A stretch of 64,000 nt of DNA from Halorientalis regularis (GCF_023698535.1 NZ_JALJCL010000005.1:62001-126000), one strand, 5' to 3'; positions 53,300 to 63,353 are shown, numbered from the stretch's first letter. Numbers and translations are program-made. The notes: a model not told the origin generated them from the letters alone.

Positions 53300-54454
53300 A
53301 TGACAGACGGGGGTCGGGAGAGTCTCGCGTACAAGCTCGGGCGAGCGAGCGCGAGCGGCGGCTCGCCGGCCTCGCCCCGCAGAATCGCGGCCTCGCTGGC
53401 CGTCTTCGGGGTCGTCCTCTTCCTCTTCGACGTGATCGGCGGGACGGAGCTCGTCGGGGTCCTCCTGCTGGCCATCGCCGTCGTGGCGGTCAACAGCGCG
53501 GTCGTCATCGTCCAGGCCACCGAGAAGCAGGTGCTGACGGTGCTGGGGAGTTACCGACGGACGCTCGACCCGGGGATCAACTTCGTGCCGCCGTTCGTCT
53601 CGACGACCCACAGCTACGACATGCGAACGCAGACGATGGACGTGCCCCAGCAGGAGGCGATCACGCGTGACAACTCGCCCGTGACCGCCGACGCCGTCGT
53701 CTACATCAAGGTGATGGACGCGAAGCAGGCATTCCTCGAGGTCGAGGGCTACAAACGCGCCGTCTCCAACCTCGCACAGACGACGCTGCGGGCGGTGCTG
53801 GGCGACATGGAACTGGACGACACGCTGAGCAAGCGGGGGAAGATCAACGCCGTCATCCGCCGGGAGCTGGACGAGCCGACCGACGAGTGGGGCGTCCGCG
53901 TCGAGTCCGTCGAGGTCCGCGAGGTGAAACCCTCCGCGGACGTGGAGGACGCGATGGAGCAACAGACCGCCGCCGAGCGCCGCCGGCGCGCCATGATCCT
54001 CGAAGCCCAGGGCGAGCGCCGGTCGGCCATCGAGCGCGCCCAGGGGGACAAACAGTCCGACATCATCCGCGCCCAGGGCGAAAAGCAGAGCCAGATCCTC
54101 GAAGCCCAGGGTGACGCCGTCTCGACGGTCCTCCGGGCGCGATCCGCCGAGTCCATGGGCGAACGGGCGATCGTCGACAGGGGGATGGAGACGCTGTCGA
54201 GCATCGGCCAGAGCCCGTCGACGACGTACGTCCTGCCCCAGGAACTGTCCTCGCTGGTCGGTCGCTACGGCAAACACCTCTCCGGCAGCGACGTACAGAC
54301 CAGCGGTGAGGGGACGCTGGAGAGTCTGGAGTTCGACGCGGAGACCCGCGAGATGCTCGGCCTCGACGACATCGCGGCGACCCTGGAGGAACTCGACACC
54401 GAGGCCGAGCGGCCGACGGGCACCGCCGAGGCGGCGGCCGACGGTGACGACTGA
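53300..54454 (+). CDS. SPFH/stomatin-like protein
   Basis: 384 residues. Two N-terminal hydrophobic helices (IAASLAVFGVVLFLFDVIGG, LVGVLLLAIAVVAVNSAVVIV) anchor the protein. The SPFH domain follows: LGSYRRTLDPGINFVPPFVSTTHSYDMRTQTMDVPQQEAITRDNSPVTADAVVYI, then a coiled-coil flotillin-like region (QTAAERRRRAMILEAQGERRSAIERAQGDKQS). The tail is acidic. SPFH proteins form large oligomeric membrane cages that often control proteases. An NfeD partner gene is usual but absent here. It starts 102 bases after the repeat protein. Confidence 0.87.
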   Translation: MTDGGRESLAYKLGRASASGGSPASPRRIAASLAVFGVVLFLFDVIGGTELVGVLLLAIAVVAVNSAVVIVQATEKQVLTVLGSYRRTLDPGINFVPPFVSTTHSYDMRTQTMDVPQQEAITRDNSPVTADAVVYIKVMDAKQAFLEVEGYKRAVSNLAQTTLRAVLGDMELDDTLSKRGKINAVIRRELDEPTDEWGVRVESVEVREVKPSADVEDAMEQQTAAERRRRAMILEAQGERRSAIERAQGDKQSDIIRAQGEKQSQILEAQGDAVSTVLRARSAESMGERAIVDRGMETLSSIGQSPSTTYVLPQELSSLVGRYGKHLSGSDVQTSGEGTLESLEFDAETREMLGLDDIAATLEELDTEAERPTGTAEAAADGDD

Positions 54455-54540
54455 CCGAACGTCCACCGGTTCGAGGGATACGCCGTCGTGCGTTCGGGAT
54501 CACAACTATTGAGCGGGCGGCCGACGAACCGCTCGTCACG

Positions 54541-55344
54541 ATGCCCACGCTCTCCCGCATCACCGTCTTCCCCGTCAAATCCCTGGACGGGCTGACACTC
54601 GACAGCGCCACCGTCGGCGAGCGGGGCGCGCTCGAACTCGACCGCGAGTACGCACTCTTCGACGTCGACGGCGAGTACGTCAACGGGAAAGCCACCGCGA
54701 AGATCCACCGGCTCCAGTCGTCGTTCGACCCCGCGACCCACGAACTGACCGTCGGTCGGTACGGCGACGACGAGCGCCACAGCTTCTCGCTGCGCGACGA
54801 GGCGGGGCGGGCGGCCTGTGGCGAGTGGCTCACCGACTTCTTCGGCGACCCCGTCACCGTCGAGCGCGACGACGCGGGTGGCTATCCGGACGACGAGGAC
54901 CTCCACGGGCCGACGGTGATCAGCACCGGCACGGTGCGGGCGGTCGCCGACTGGTTCGACCTCCCGCCCGAGAACGTCCGGCGGCGGTTCCGGGCCAACA
55001 TCGAGATTGGCAGTCCGGAACCGTTCTGGGAGGATCGGCTGTTCGCCGATCACGGCGAGGTCGTCGCGTTCGCGGTCGGGGACTGCCGGGTCCACGGCGT
55101 CAACCCGTGTCAGCGGTGTGTCGTGCCGACGCGGGACCCCGACACGGGCGAAGAGACCGAAGATTTCCGCGAGCGATTCATCCAGCGTCGGGAGGCGACC
55201 CTCCCGGAGTGGACGCCCTCGGAGCGGTTCGACCACCCCTATCGGCTCATGTTGAACACGGTGGTCCCCGAAGCGTCGTGGGACACCGAGATCGCGGTGG
55301 GCGACGAGGTGACGGTCGACGGCGTTCGAACGGCCGAGTTCTGA
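54541..55344 (+). CDS. MOSC-domain protein with N-terminal beta barrel
   Basis: 267 residues. MPTLSRITVFPVKSLDGLTLDSATVGERGALELDREYALFD is the MOSC N-terminal barrel. The MOSC core has RRRFRANIEIG and GVNPCQRCVVPTRDPDTGE, whose Cys is the likely molybdenum ligand, as in mARC/YcbX proteins. Such enzymes reduce N-hydroxylated compounds or handle sulfur on the cofactor. It needs an electron donor, and none is adjacent. The window's other molybdenum-type enzyme is at 5.4 kb. Confidence 0.87.
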   Translation: MPTLSRITVFPVKSLDGLTLDSATVGERGALELDREYALFDVDGEYVNGKATAKIHRLQSSFDPATHELTVGRYGDDERHSFSLRDEAGRAACGEWLTDFFGDPVTVERDDAGGYPDDEDLHGPTVISTGTVRAVADWFDLPPENVRRRFRANIEIGSPEPFWEDRLFADHGEVVAFAVGDCRVHGVNPCQRCVVPTRDPDTGEETEDFRERFIQRREATLPEWTPSERFDHPYRLMLNTVVPEASWDTEIAVGDEVTVDGVRTAEF

Positions 55345-55346
55345 GG

Positions 55347-55784
55347 TCAGTCCTCGTCGAGTCGGACGGTCATCACGGGAACCGGGGACTTGCGGACGAC
55401 TTTCTCGGCGACGCTCCCGATGAGGTAGTGGTCGATACCGGTGCGGCCGTGGGTACCCATGACGACGAGATCGACGGGAAGATCGTCGATGGCGTCGAGA
55501 ATTGCCGTCTTCGGGACGCCCTCGGCGACGTGGGTCTCGACGGCCACACCGTCCGGGAGCGCGTCGACGGCGGCTGCGACGGCGTCTTCGGCGCGCTCGT
55601 GTTCGGCTTCGTCCCAGACTTTCGAGGAGAGGCCGCTGCTGGGACTCTCGAATCGGTTGCGCGTGTCGGCGACCGAGAGGACGTGGACCGTGGCGTCGAA
55701 TCGTTCGGCGACGGCCGCGGCGTGGTCGGCGGCCGCGGCGAACCCCTCGCTGCCGTCGGTCGGGAGGAGGATGTGCTGGTACAT
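55347..55784 (-). CDS. universal stress protein (UspA family)
   Basis: 145 residues: MYQHILLPTDGSEGFAAAADHAAAVAERFDATVHVLSVAD..., and the ATP-binding loop VVMGTHGRTGIDHYLIGSVAEKVVRKSPVPVMTV. It has the G-2x-G-9x-G[ST] pattern of nucleotide-binding Usp proteins. It lies six bases after the TauE/SafE gene on the same strand, so the two are probably one transcript, as often seen for Usp plus transporter pairs. Its stop is two bases from that of the convergent MOSC gene. Confidence 0.9.
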   Translation of the reverse strand: MYQHILLPTDGSEGFAAAADHAAAVAERFDATVHVLSVADTRNRFESPSSGLSSKVWDEAEHERAEDAVAAAVDALPDGVAVETHVAEGVPKTAILDAIDDLPVDLVVMGTHGRTGIDHYLIGSVAEKVVRKSPVPVMTVRLDED

Positions 55785-55790
55785 CGTGAA

Positions 55791-56873
55791 TCAGAAGCCC
55801 CCGCTCGCCATCAGGAACAGTGCGATCGCGATCAGCGTAAAGAGGACGCCGACACCCACCTGGATCGTCTCCGTGTCGAGCGCGCTGGAGACGTATGGCG
55901 CGATCTGACCGCCCGTGACGGTCGCGGGGACGGTGAACACGACCATGTTCCAGGGTGTCGACGCGATGCTCAGCGCGTGGATGCCGGGGATGACGCTCCC
56001 GGCGAACACGTGGACGATGGACGCGAGGATCGCCGTGGTCGCGACGACGATGTGGTTGGTGCCGATGGCCACCCGCGTCGGAACGTCCGTCCGGAGCTGG
56101 GAGATGATGCCGAGTTCGCCGATCCCGAACCCGGCCAGCCCCTGGAAGGTGCCGCCGATGCTGTAGTTGGCGAAGCGTTCGAGGTACCCCGACCAGGTGT
56201 ACTCGTAGGTGTCGCCCTGCGTGTCGACTCGCGTGATCTGCCCGTCGTCGGCGGCGTCGACCCCGGCGGGACCGAGTTTCCCGGCGTCGTCGGGCAGGTC
56301 CCGCTCGGAGCCGCCGTCGGCGGTCACCTCGGTGTCGTCACCGGTGGGTTCGTCGTGTGCCAGATCCGCTTTGAACATCAGGTAGGCGGCCGTCATGAGC
56401 GCGGCCCCGAGCGCCGCGTGGAAGAGCCACTCCGGGATGAAAAACGACAGGAGTGCGCCACCGACCACGAAGGGGATGCTGCCGCCGACGAGCGTGAGCG
56501 CCAGCCGACGGTCGACGAGGCCGTACCGGATGAACGCGATGGCCGAACTGGACAGACCGAACGACTCGCTGATCAACCCGACCTTCACCAGGGTTTCTGG
56601 ACCGATCGGATACGCCAGCAGCGGGAAGATGAAGATGAAAAACGGCACGAACAGGGCCGACCCGCTGATGCCGACGGTGTTCACGGTGGTCGCGCCCAGC
56701 AGGAAGAAGGGGAACAGCCACCAGTACTCCAGCCAGTAGCTCGTCCCACTCCCCTCGGTCGGCGCAAACAGGAGCACTGTAGCCACGAATATCACTGGGG
56801 CAGTGAACACGAAGAAGTGCTGATACCTCAGGAACGTCTTCTGGAACCTGCTGGACGCTGACGACGCGGTCAT
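55791..56873 (-). CDS. TauE/SafE family transporter
   Basis: 360 residues from ATG 56873 (MTASSASSRFQKTFLRYQHFF). About nine spans, with the two TauE halves: FFLLGATTVNTVGISGSALFVPFFIFIFP and, after an acidic hydrophilic loop (about residues 175-230), GGTFQGLAGFGIGELGIISQLRTDVPTRVAIGTNHIVVATT. The family exports sulfite, sulfoacetate or other small anions. The frame upstream of the chosen ATG is non-coding. Operon with uspA. Confidence 0.85.
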   Translation of the reverse strand: MTASSASSRFQKTFLRYQHFFVFTAPVIFVATVLLFAPTEGSGTSYWLEYWWLFPFFLLGATTVNTVGISGSALFVPFFIFIFPLLAYPIGPETLVKVGLISESFGLSSSAIAFIRYGLVDRRLALTLVGGSIPFVVGGALLSFFIPEWLFHAALGAALMTAAYLMFKADLAHDEPTGDDTEVTADGGSERDLPDDAGKLGPAGVDAADDGQITRVDTQGDTYEYTWSGYLERFANYSIGGTFQGLAGFGIGELGIISQLRTDVPTRVAIGTNHIVVATTAILASIVHVFAGSVIPGIHALSIASTPWNMVVFTVPATVTGGQIAPYVSSALDTETIQVGVGVLFTLIAIALFLMASGGF

Positions 56874-57081
56874 TTGATTCTTGAATCCCGGTTTGGGAAT
56901 TGCCTTACAAATGTCTTGTCGTTTGCTCGGGCTCTGATCCCCGACAATCGGATACAACCGGTAACTTTTCGACCGACAGTGACAGACCGTTATATTTGCG
57001 GCCGGGTTAGTGGCAACAACTGCCGACTCGACCACCGACGAATACGTTCCCCAAATCTTTAAGACAGACCCGAATAAACTA

Positions 57082-57282
57082 ATGGATGTAATGAGCCTTA
57101 AGGAGGGACTTCCGACGGAAGCCGAGCAGTCCACAGAGAGTGAGCGCCGGATGGACTCGGAGTCTCTCCCGCCGACAGCGGAGCCCCCAGCGACTGGTCT
57201 CCGCGGCAAGCTCAAACGGTTCAGTCGAGACTGGTCCCGCCGCTACGTCGAGATGCGGGTTCAGGCGCGGACGCGGAAGTAG
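57082..57282 (+). CDS. small hypothetical protein with basic C-terminus
   Basis: 66 residues from ATG 57082 (MDVMSLKEGLPTEAEQSTESERRMDSESLPP), ending GLRGKLKRFSRDWSRRYVEMRVQARTRK, an amphipathic basic helix unusual in an acidic proteome. A CTTTAAG element 20-26 bases upstream favours this start; ATG 57091 and GTG 57010 are alternatives. A second AT-rich site (GTTATATTTGC, near 56990) could drive a longer message. No family is recognised. Divergent from the TauE/SafE gene. Confidence 0.5.
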   Translation: MDVMSLKEGLPTEAEQSTESERRMDSESLPPTAEPPATGLRGKLKRFSRDWSRRYVEMRVQARTRK

Positions 57283-57448
57283 AGCGCGGACGTAACACCC
57301 GACCGACCCGGAACGGGAGTGTCGGGTGAATTTTGTGTGAACGAGCCGGTATCGGTCACGCCGTGTGACCGGATTCGGGAGACGAACGACGAGTCTTCCG
57401 GCGCACGCGGTTTCTGGAAACGGTAGGTCGCCAGCGACGGCCGTCCCC

Positions 57449-59509
57449 TCAGAACTCCTCGGCCGGTTCCGGGACGACGCCGTCTTCCGCGTCCTGTAGC
57501 TCGTACTCCTGGCGCAACTCGCGGATGCGGTCCCGGATGTCGGCGGCGAGTTCGAACTCCAGGTTGTCGGCGGCCTCGTCCATCCGTTCCTGCAGGTCGG
57601 CGATCAACTGCTCGGCCTCGTCCTCGTCGCTCGGGTCCATCCCGGAGACGGTGCCGGTGTCGGTCTTGGCCCCGGGGAGATTCGTCTCGCCGACCGGTTT
57701 GTCGATGGTCGTCGGCTCGAAGCCGTGTTCGTCGTTGTACGCCTGTTGAATCTCCCGGCGGCGGTTGGTCTCCGCGATGGCCGACTCCATGGCCGAACTC
57801 ACCTCGTCGGCGTACAGCACCACCTCGCCATTGACGTTCCGCGCGGCCCGCCCCATCGTCTGGACGAGCGTCGTCTCGCTCCTGAGGAAGCCCTCCTGGT
57901 CGGCGTCGAGGATGGCGACCAGCGAGACCTCCGGAATGTCTAGCCCCTCCCGGAGCAGGTTGATGCCGACGAGAACGTCGATCTCGCCCAGCCGGAGCGA
58001 GCGGATCAGTTCGTGTCGTTCGAGCGTGTCGGTCTCGTCGTGCATGTACGCCACGTCGACGCCGGCCTCTTCGAGATACTCGGTGAGGTCCTCGGCCATC
58101 CGCTTGGTGAGCGTCGTCACCAGGACGCGCTCGTCGCGTGCGACGCGGTCGTCGATCCGGTCCATCAGGTCGTCGACCTGCCCCGTCGCGTCGGCGATCT
58201 CGACCGCGGGGTCGACGAGGTGGGTGGGTCGGACGATCTGTTCGACCACTTGGTCGCTTTCCTCGCGCTCGTACTCACCGGGCGTCGCGCTCACGAACAG
58301 GGTCTTCCCGGTCTTGTCCTCGAACTCCTCGAACGTGAGCGGGCGGTTGTCGAAGGCGGTGGGGAGCCGAAACCCGTTCTCGACCAGGCTCTCCTTCCGG
58401 CTCTTGTCGCCCTCGTACTGCCCGCGGATCTGGGGCACGGTCTGGTGGGACTCGTCGATGACGGTCAGGAAGTCGTCGGGGAAGTAGTCCAGCAGGGTGT
58501 ACGGTGCCTCCCCGGATTCGCGATCCGAGAGGTGGACGGAGTAGTTCTCGATGCCGGAACAGTAGCCGGTCTCTTTCAGCATCTCCAGATCGAAGGTGGT
58601 GCGTTCCTCGATGCGCTGGGCGGCGACGGCGTCGCCGTTGCGCTCGAAGTAGCGTACACGCTGTTCTAGCAGCTCCTCGATCTCCGCGATGGCCTCTTCG
58701 AGGCGCTGCTCGGGGATCGAGTAGTGCTCTGCGGGGTGGAGCAGGACGGCGGGATCCTGGCTCTTGACCTCGCCCTCGAGCGGGTCGATCTTCACGAGCC
58801 GGTCGATCTCGTCGCCCCAGAACTCCACGCGGACGGCGTAGCGGCCGTACATCGGATAGATTTCGAGGGTGTCGCCCCGGACGCGGAAGGTCCCCTGCGT
58901 GAAGTCCACGTCGTTGCGCTCGTAGTTGAGGTCGACCAGCTGGCCGAGCAACTCGTCGCGTTCGATCTCTTGGCCCTGCCGGAGTTCGAGGGACATGTCG
59001 ACGTAGTTGCGCGGGTCACCGAGGCCGTAGATGGCCGAGACGGAGGCGACGACGATCACGTCGTCCCGCGTCAAAAGCGAGCGGGTCGCGGAGTGGCGCA
59101 GGCGGTCGATCTCGTCGTTGATCGAGGCGTCCTTGTCGATGAAGGTGTCCGTCTGCTCGACGTAGGCCTCGGGCTGGTAGTAGTCGTAGTAGCTGACGAA
59201 GTACTCGACGGCGTTGTCGGGGAACAGTTCCCGGAACTCCTCGTACAACTGCGCGGCCAGCGTCTTGTTGTGGGCGATCACCAGCGTCGGCTTCTGGATC
59301 TCCTCGATCACCCACGAGACCGTGTTGGTCTTGCCCGAGCCGGTGACGCCCAGCAGGGTCTGCGTGTCCATGCCCTGCCGGAAGCCGTCGGCCAGTTGCT
59401 CGATGGCCTCGGGCTGGTCACCCGCGGGGTCGAACGGCGCGTCGACGCGGAACTCGCGGTCCACGTCCGGACGGTCGGGCGAGAGGGGGTTCCCGGAGGT
59501 GTCGCTCAT
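57449..59509 (-). CDS. uvrB: excinuclease ABC subunit B
   Basis: 686 residues. Walker A GVTGSGKT, the damage-probing beta-hairpin region [25 protein letters not shown], the DESH box ([12 protein letters not shown]), SATPGEYE, helicase motif [11 protein letters not shown] and a C-terminal UVR motif ([23 protein letters not shown]) are all present. UvrB verifies lesions and recruits UvrC. Full length for the family, with an acidic N-terminal extension. No uvrA in the window. Confidence 0.95.
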   Translation of the reverse strand: MSDTSGNPLSPDRPDVDREFRVDAPFDPAGDQPEAIEQLADGFRQGMDTQTLLGVTGSGKTNTVSWVIEEIQKPTLVIAHNKTLAAQLYEEFRELFPDNAVEYFVSYYDYYQPEAYVEQTDTFIDKDASINDEIDRLRHSATRSLLTRDDVIVVASVSAIYGLGDPRNYVDMSLELRQGQEIERDELLGQLVDLNYERNDVDFTQGTFRVRGDTLEIYPMYGRYAVRVEFWGDEIDRLVKIDPLEGEVKSQDPAVLLHPAEHYSIPEQRLEEAIAEIEELLEQRVRYFERNGDAVAAQRIEERTTFDLEMLKETGYCSGIENYSVHLSDRESGEAPYTLLDYFPDDFLTVIDESHQTVPQIRGQYEGDKSRKESLVENGFRLPTAFDNRPLTFEEFEDKTGKTLFVSATPGEYEREESDQVVEQIVRPTHLVDPAVEIADATGQVDDLMDRIDDRVARDERVLVTTLTKRMAEDLTEYLEEAGVDVAYMHDETDTLERHELIRSLRLGEIDVLVGINLLREGLDIPEVSLVAILDADQEGFLRSETTLVQTMGRAARNVNGEVVLYADEVSSAMESAIAETNRRREIQQAYNDEHGFEPTTIDKPVGETNLPGAKTDTGTVSGMDPSDEDEAEQLIADLQERMDEAADNLEFELAADIRDRIRELRQEYELQDAEDGVVPEPAEEF

Positions 59510-59555
59510 TGCAGGAAGACTAGGGCCGCGGATACTTCAGGCGCTCGCTCGCGAG

Positions 59556-59699
59556 TTAGAGTGGCATGTCTTCGGTCCGGATACGTTTCAGCTCGCGTGG
59601 GTCCATCGGCTCGGCGTCGTCGGCCTGTGTCTCTTCGTCGATACAACCAGTCATCTTCTCGATGAGTTCTGGCCGGGACACCGAACCGTCGTCGTCCAC
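59556..59699 (-). CDS. possible 47-residue protein
   Basis: A frame from GTG 59699 to TAA 59556 reads VDDDGSVSRPELIEKMTGCIDEETQADDAEPMDPRELKRIRTEDMPL. It is acidic, with one cysteine, and shows haloarchaeal codon bias. It lies between the MFS gene and uvrB on the same strand. It could be a small protein; the absence of a clear promoter keeps confidence low. Confidence 0.35.
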   Translation of the reverse strand: MDDDGSVSRPELIEKMTGCIDEETQADDAEPMDPRELKRIRTEDMPL

Positions 59700-59740
59700 A
59701 CATTCATTACTGCGACTGTGCCTGTGAACCTTGCCCCCGG

Positions 59741-61051
59741 TCACCCCTCCACGGCCCCGCCCTCGGCTCCCGTCCCCGCCCCGCGGGTCCGGAGGTGGAG
59801 GTAGCTCACGCAGAGCAGGGAGACGAGGCCGCCCGCGGCGGCGAGCCCGAACATGACCCGGTAGCCGAGCATGGTGTACACGCGCGCGCCAGCGAGGGTC
59901 TCCTCGGTCCAGTAGGCGTCCAGAATCGCGCCCATCACGGTCGGGAAGACGGCGGCCCCGGCGAAGGCGACGGCGTTGACCGCGCCGGTGGCGACCCCCG
60001 ATGCCCCCGCGCCGTGGCGATTCTTGACGACGGTGTAGCCCAGCGCGTAGGAGCCGGCGAGGAAACTCACCACGAAAAAGAGGAGTCCGACGACCAGAAA
60101 CGGCGGCCTGCCGACCAGCGAGAGGGTCGCGAACGTCGCGGTGTAGAGGCCCGCACCGACGATCATCAGGCCCGTGCGCCGGCCCAGACCGTCGGAGATG
60201 CGGCCAACGACGGGCGGGCCGACGAGCAGGCCGACACTGCCCAGCAGGGTCAGCGTGGAGGCGGTCGTGATCGACACGTCGTACACCTGCGAGACGTAGG
60301 GGACGCCCCAGAGGCCGAGGACGGTGATGTTGATGCCAGTCGAGGTAAAGAGGGCGAGGCCGGCTAGCCAGGTCTCGCGCTGGCCGAAGACGGCCCGGAC
60401 GTTCCGGCCGACCTGGCGGAGCGAGAGCGTCGGCGCGGACGGTACGTTGTCCAGCGACCGGAGGCCGGCGTCCTCGGGGGTGTCCCGAGCCAGCACCCAG
60501 ACGAGGGTGGCGATCAGCAGGCCGACGATACCGATACCCAGCAGGGTGGTCCGGACGCCGAGCGCGGCGACGGTGACCGCCAGCGGCGTCGTCGCGAGGA
60601 TGCCACCGAGGCCGGCGACGCCGACGGTGAGGCCGTTCATCGTGGCGAACTCGCCGGGACGGAACCAGTTGGCACAGAACCGCAGGATGGCGATGAAGAT
60701 AACACTGCCACCGAGACCGATACAGAGGCGCGCGAGGAAGGCGACGGCGTAGGAGTCCGCGAGGCCGAAGGCGAGGCCGCCGAGGCTCATCACGACGGTG
60801 CCGGCGGTCGCAGTCCGGCGGATGCCCAGCCGGTCGGCGAGGACGCCCGCGATCACCTGCATCGGCGCGTAGACGTAGAAAAACGCCGAGTGGAGGGTTC
60901 CGAGGGCGGTCCCGGTGGTGTCGAACGCTCGCATGAGGTCGGCCGAGAGGACCGCCGTCGAGAGCCGGTGGACGTTCACCAGCAAGAAGGCAGTCGCCAG
61001 TGCCGTCCACACGATCCAGCGCCGTCGAACGGGATCGGACCAAACGCCCAT
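59741..61051 (-). CDS. MFS transporter, paralogue 1
   Basis: 436 residues from ATG 61051 (MGVWSDPVRRRWIVWTALATAFLLVNVHRLSTAVLSADLMRAF). Twelve spans; the MFS loop motif is VLADRLGIRRTATAGT, a central loop (ARDTPEDAGLRSLDNVP) divides the halves, and GRISDGLGRRTG is the second-half equivalent. It is closest in pattern to the oxalate/nitrate-type general MFS_1 group; the substrate is unknown. It shares long stretches with the transporter at 61.9 kb (GTLHSAFFYVYAPMQ/GTLHASFFYIYAAMQ). Confidence 0.87.
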   Translation of the reverse strand: MGVWSDPVRRRWIVWTALATAFLLVNVHRLSTAVLSADLMRAFDTTGTALGTLHSAFFYVYAPMQVIAGVLADRLGIRRTATAGTVVMSLGGLAFGLADSYAVAFLARLCIGLGGSVIFIAILRFCANWFRPGEFATMNGLTVGVAGLGGILATTPLAVTVAALGVRTTLLGIGIVGLLIATLVWVLARDTPEDAGLRSLDNVPSAPTLSLRQVGRNVRAVFGQRETWLAGLALFTSTGINITVLGLWGVPYVSQVYDVSITTASTLTLLGSVGLLVGPPVVGRISDGLGRRTGLMIVGAGLYTATFATLSLVGRPPFLVVGLLFFVVSFLAGSYALGYTVVKNRHGAGASGVATGAVNAVAFAGAAVFPTVMGAILDAYWTEETLAGARVYTMLGYRVMFGLAAAGGLVSLLCVSYLHLRTRGAGTGAEGGAVEG

Positions 61052-61201
61052 CACTGGAGCCACCGACACCAGTTAAAAAAACGTTGTGTCGATTCGGGAA
61101 ACTGTACTGTGGCCCGAGGCGTCCCGCGGCGGGGGATTCGGCGTAGGTCACTGCCGGAAACGGGGCCAGTCGTTTTTTGAGTGGCTTCCATGCTGGGTGA
61201 C

Positions 61202-61951
61202 ATGGACGCCGCCCTCCCCGTCCAGGTCGAGGCGATCGAACCGGGAACGGTTCGCCGTCGGCCGAAACGCAGTCGCCACGTCCACCTCCAGGTCGACGAC
61301 GCGACCATCGCCGTCTACGATCCCCAGACAGTGGTGACACCCGACGCAGTGGGGACCGAACGGGAGGTAGTACTGTCGGCGGAGGTGCCCTCGGTCGAAC
61401 CCTGTCCCACGGGTGAGGTCGGCATCGTCTCTCGGGCGGACGGCGACGCCGTGACGTTTTACGGTATCGTCGTCGCCTTCGACGAGGCGGGGGCGGAGGC
61501 GCTACTCGACGTGGGCGCGGGGACGGTCCGGTTCGACACGAGTTCGGTCGACCAGCGGCTCTACGTCGGCGACTTCCTCGAACTCGCCGACCCGGTCGTC
61601 CACGTTACGGGGATGTCGCCGACGGGCCAGTCCTACGAGGCGTACCTGTCCCAGCTCGACAGCGACGACCCGGCGGCGCGACGGGAGGCGGCGACACACC
61701 TCGGCCACCGCGGTCGGGAGTGTGCGGTCGACCGGCTGGTCGCCCAGTTCCGCGTGGAGCGCGACCCCAGCGTCCGCCGGGCGGTCGTGACGGCGCTCGG
61801 GCGATTAGCGGTGACGGCCCGACGACCCGACGAACGGCCGGATCCGCGAATTCGCTCGACGCTGGAGGTGGCGACGGGCGACCAGGCCAGCGAAGTCAGA
61901 GACGCCGCCGACGACTGGCTCGACCGCGTCGCGGACTACTGGTTCTCCTGA
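61202..61951 (+). CDS. HEAT-repeat protein with N-terminal beta domain
   Basis: 249 residues from ATG 61202; ATG 61190 and GTG 61181 are in-frame alternatives. Residues 1 to about 150 are mostly beta (HVHLQVDDATIAVYDPQTVVTP, AVTFYGIVVAFDEAGAEALLDVG, RLYVGDFLELADPVVHVTG). The end has HEAT-like helices (SDDPAARREAATHLGHRGRECAVDRLVAQF, DPSVRRAVVTALGRL). It lies on the opposite strand between two MFS paralogues, and its 3' end overlaps the second one by 16 bases. The function is unknown; the HEAT part suggests protein binding. Confidence 0.75.
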   Translation: MDAALPVQVEAIEPGTVRRRPKRSRHVHLQVDDATIAVYDPQTVVTPDAVGTEREVVLSAEVPSVEPCPTGEVGIVSRADGDAVTFYGIVVAFDEAGAEALLDVGAGTVRFDTSSVDQRLYVGDFLELADPVVHVTGMSPTGQSYEAYLSQLDSDDPAARREAATHLGHRGRECAVDRLVAQFRVERDPSVRRAVVTALGRLAVTARRPDERPDPRIRSTLEVATGDQASEVRDAADDWLDRVADYWFS

Positions 61952-63213
61952 GACCGGTAGAGCGCGACCGAGGCGAGCAGGGCGACGACGCCGGCGGCGG
62001 CCGCAAGCCCGAACGCGACCCGGTAGCCAAGCGTCGAGTAGACCTGCGCGCCGTTGATCGTCTCACCGGTTTTGTAGGCGTCCAGCACGAGGCCCATCAG
62101 CGTCGGGAGCAGTGCCGCGCCGGTAAAGCCGAGGGTGTTGACCGTCCCGGTGGCGACGCCGCTGGCCCCGCTCTCGTGGCGCTCTTTGATGACGGTGTAG
62201 CCCAGCGCGTACCCGCCGGCCAGAAAGCCAGCGGCGAAGAAGGCGACGGCAACGACGGGCAGGGGTGGTTTGCCCGTGATCGCGAGCAGGGCGAACGACC
62301 CGGCAAAGGCGGCCTGCGCGGTGGCCATCAGCCCCAGCCGGCGGCCCAGTCGGTCCGAGAGCCAGCCGACCAGCGGCGGCCCCAGGAGCAGGCCGGCACT
62401 GCCGGCGAGCGTGTACGTCGACGCGCCGGTGACGGAGACGCCGTAGGTCTGGACGACGTAGGGGACGCCCCACAGCCCGAAGACGGTGATGTTGACGCCG
62501 GTGCCACAGAACAGGAGGATACCCACGAGCCAGGTCTCTCGTTCGCGGAGGACGCCCGCGGCGTTGGCGGCCACCGCCGAGATCGAGGGGGTCTGTGCAA
62601 GCGGGACGCCCTCGATCTCGGCGAGGCCGGCGTCGGCCGGCGAGTCCCGGGCCAACAGGTAGGCCACGGTCGCCAGCACGAACCCGGCGAGTCCGAGTCC
62701 GAACAGCGTCGTCCGCCAGTCGGTCGCCGCGACGACGACCGCGAGTGGTGTGGTCGCGAGGACGCCACCGAAGCCAGCGGCCGCGATGGTCAACCCGCTC
62801 ATACGGGCGAATTCGGTCGGTCGGTACCAGTTCGCACAGAACCGCAGGACAGAGATGAACAGCAGGCTCCCGCCGAGACCGATCAGCGCCCGGGCGAGGA
62901 AGGCGACGGCGTAGCTGTCCGCGACAGAGAAGGCGAGCGCGCCGACGCTCATCACGGCCGTTCCGGCGGTGACGGCGCGGCGACTCCCCACCCGATCCGC
63001 CACGAACCCTGCGGGGAGTTGCATCGCCGCGTAGATGTAGAAAAACGAGGCGTGCAGGGTGCCAAGCGCCGCACCGGTCGTATCGAAGGCCGTCGCCAAC
63101 TGCTCGGCCAGCACCGCCGTCGAGAGCCGGTGGACGCTGACCAGCGTGTACGCTGCCGCTAACGCCGCCCAGATGAGCCAGCGCCGCTTCGTCGGGTCCG
63201 ACCAGATGCGCAC
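61936..63213 (-). CDS. MFS transporter, paralogue 2
   Basis: 425 residues from GTG 63213 (VRIWSDPTKRRWLIWAALAAAYTLVSVHRLSTAVLAEQL). It has the same architecture as the protein encoded at 59.7 kb: VADRVGSRRAVTAGT, LRFCANWYRPTEFARMSGL, GWLSDRLGRRLGLM and YALGYTVIKERHESGASGVATGTVNTLGF. Many residues are identical in order, so the two arose by duplication, with the HEAT gene now between them. The substrate is unknown. The message end overlaps the HEAT gene. Confidence 0.87.
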   Translation of the reverse strand: MRIWSDPTKRRWLIWAALAAAYTLVSVHRLSTAVLAEQLATAFDTTGAALGTLHASFFYIYAAMQLPAGFVADRVGSRRAVTAGTAVMSVGALAFSVADSYAVAFLARALIGLGGSLLFISVLRFCANWYRPTEFARMSGLTIAAAGFGGVLATTPLAVVVAATDWRTTLFGLGLAGFVLATVAYLLARDSPADAGLAEIEGVPLAQTPSISAVAANAAGVLRERETWLVGILLFCGTGVNITVFGLWGVPYVVQTYGVSVTGASTYTLAGSAGLLLGPPLVGWLSDRLGRRLGLMATAQAAFAGSFALLAITGKPPLPVVAVAFFAAGFLAGGYALGYTVIKERHESGASGVATGTVNTLGFTGAALLPTLMGLVLDAYKTGETINGAQVYSTLGYRVAFGLAAAAGVVALLASVALYRSQENQ

Positions 63214-63353
63214 ACGTCCCGGTCCGACCTGCTGGTTGTTAAGTATTCGTAGTCCAGAGGCAGTCAGCGTTCAGTCTGCGGCGCGGTGGTATAACATTGT
63301 TTGGTAGTGTCTGGCAGGGCGGTGTGGCGGTCGGGCAGTCGCCGTGCGGTGGA

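Noticed and set aside
51722-54466. A 914-codon minus-strand open frame
   Set aside because: Antisense to the cysteine-repeat and SPFH genes; the protein is arginine- and valine-rich, unlike haloarchaeal proteins.
56990-57000. GTTATATTTGC as promoter for a start at GTG 57010
   Set aside because: The distance of only 10-20 bases is too short for an archaeal TATA box to serve a leaderless start at 57010.
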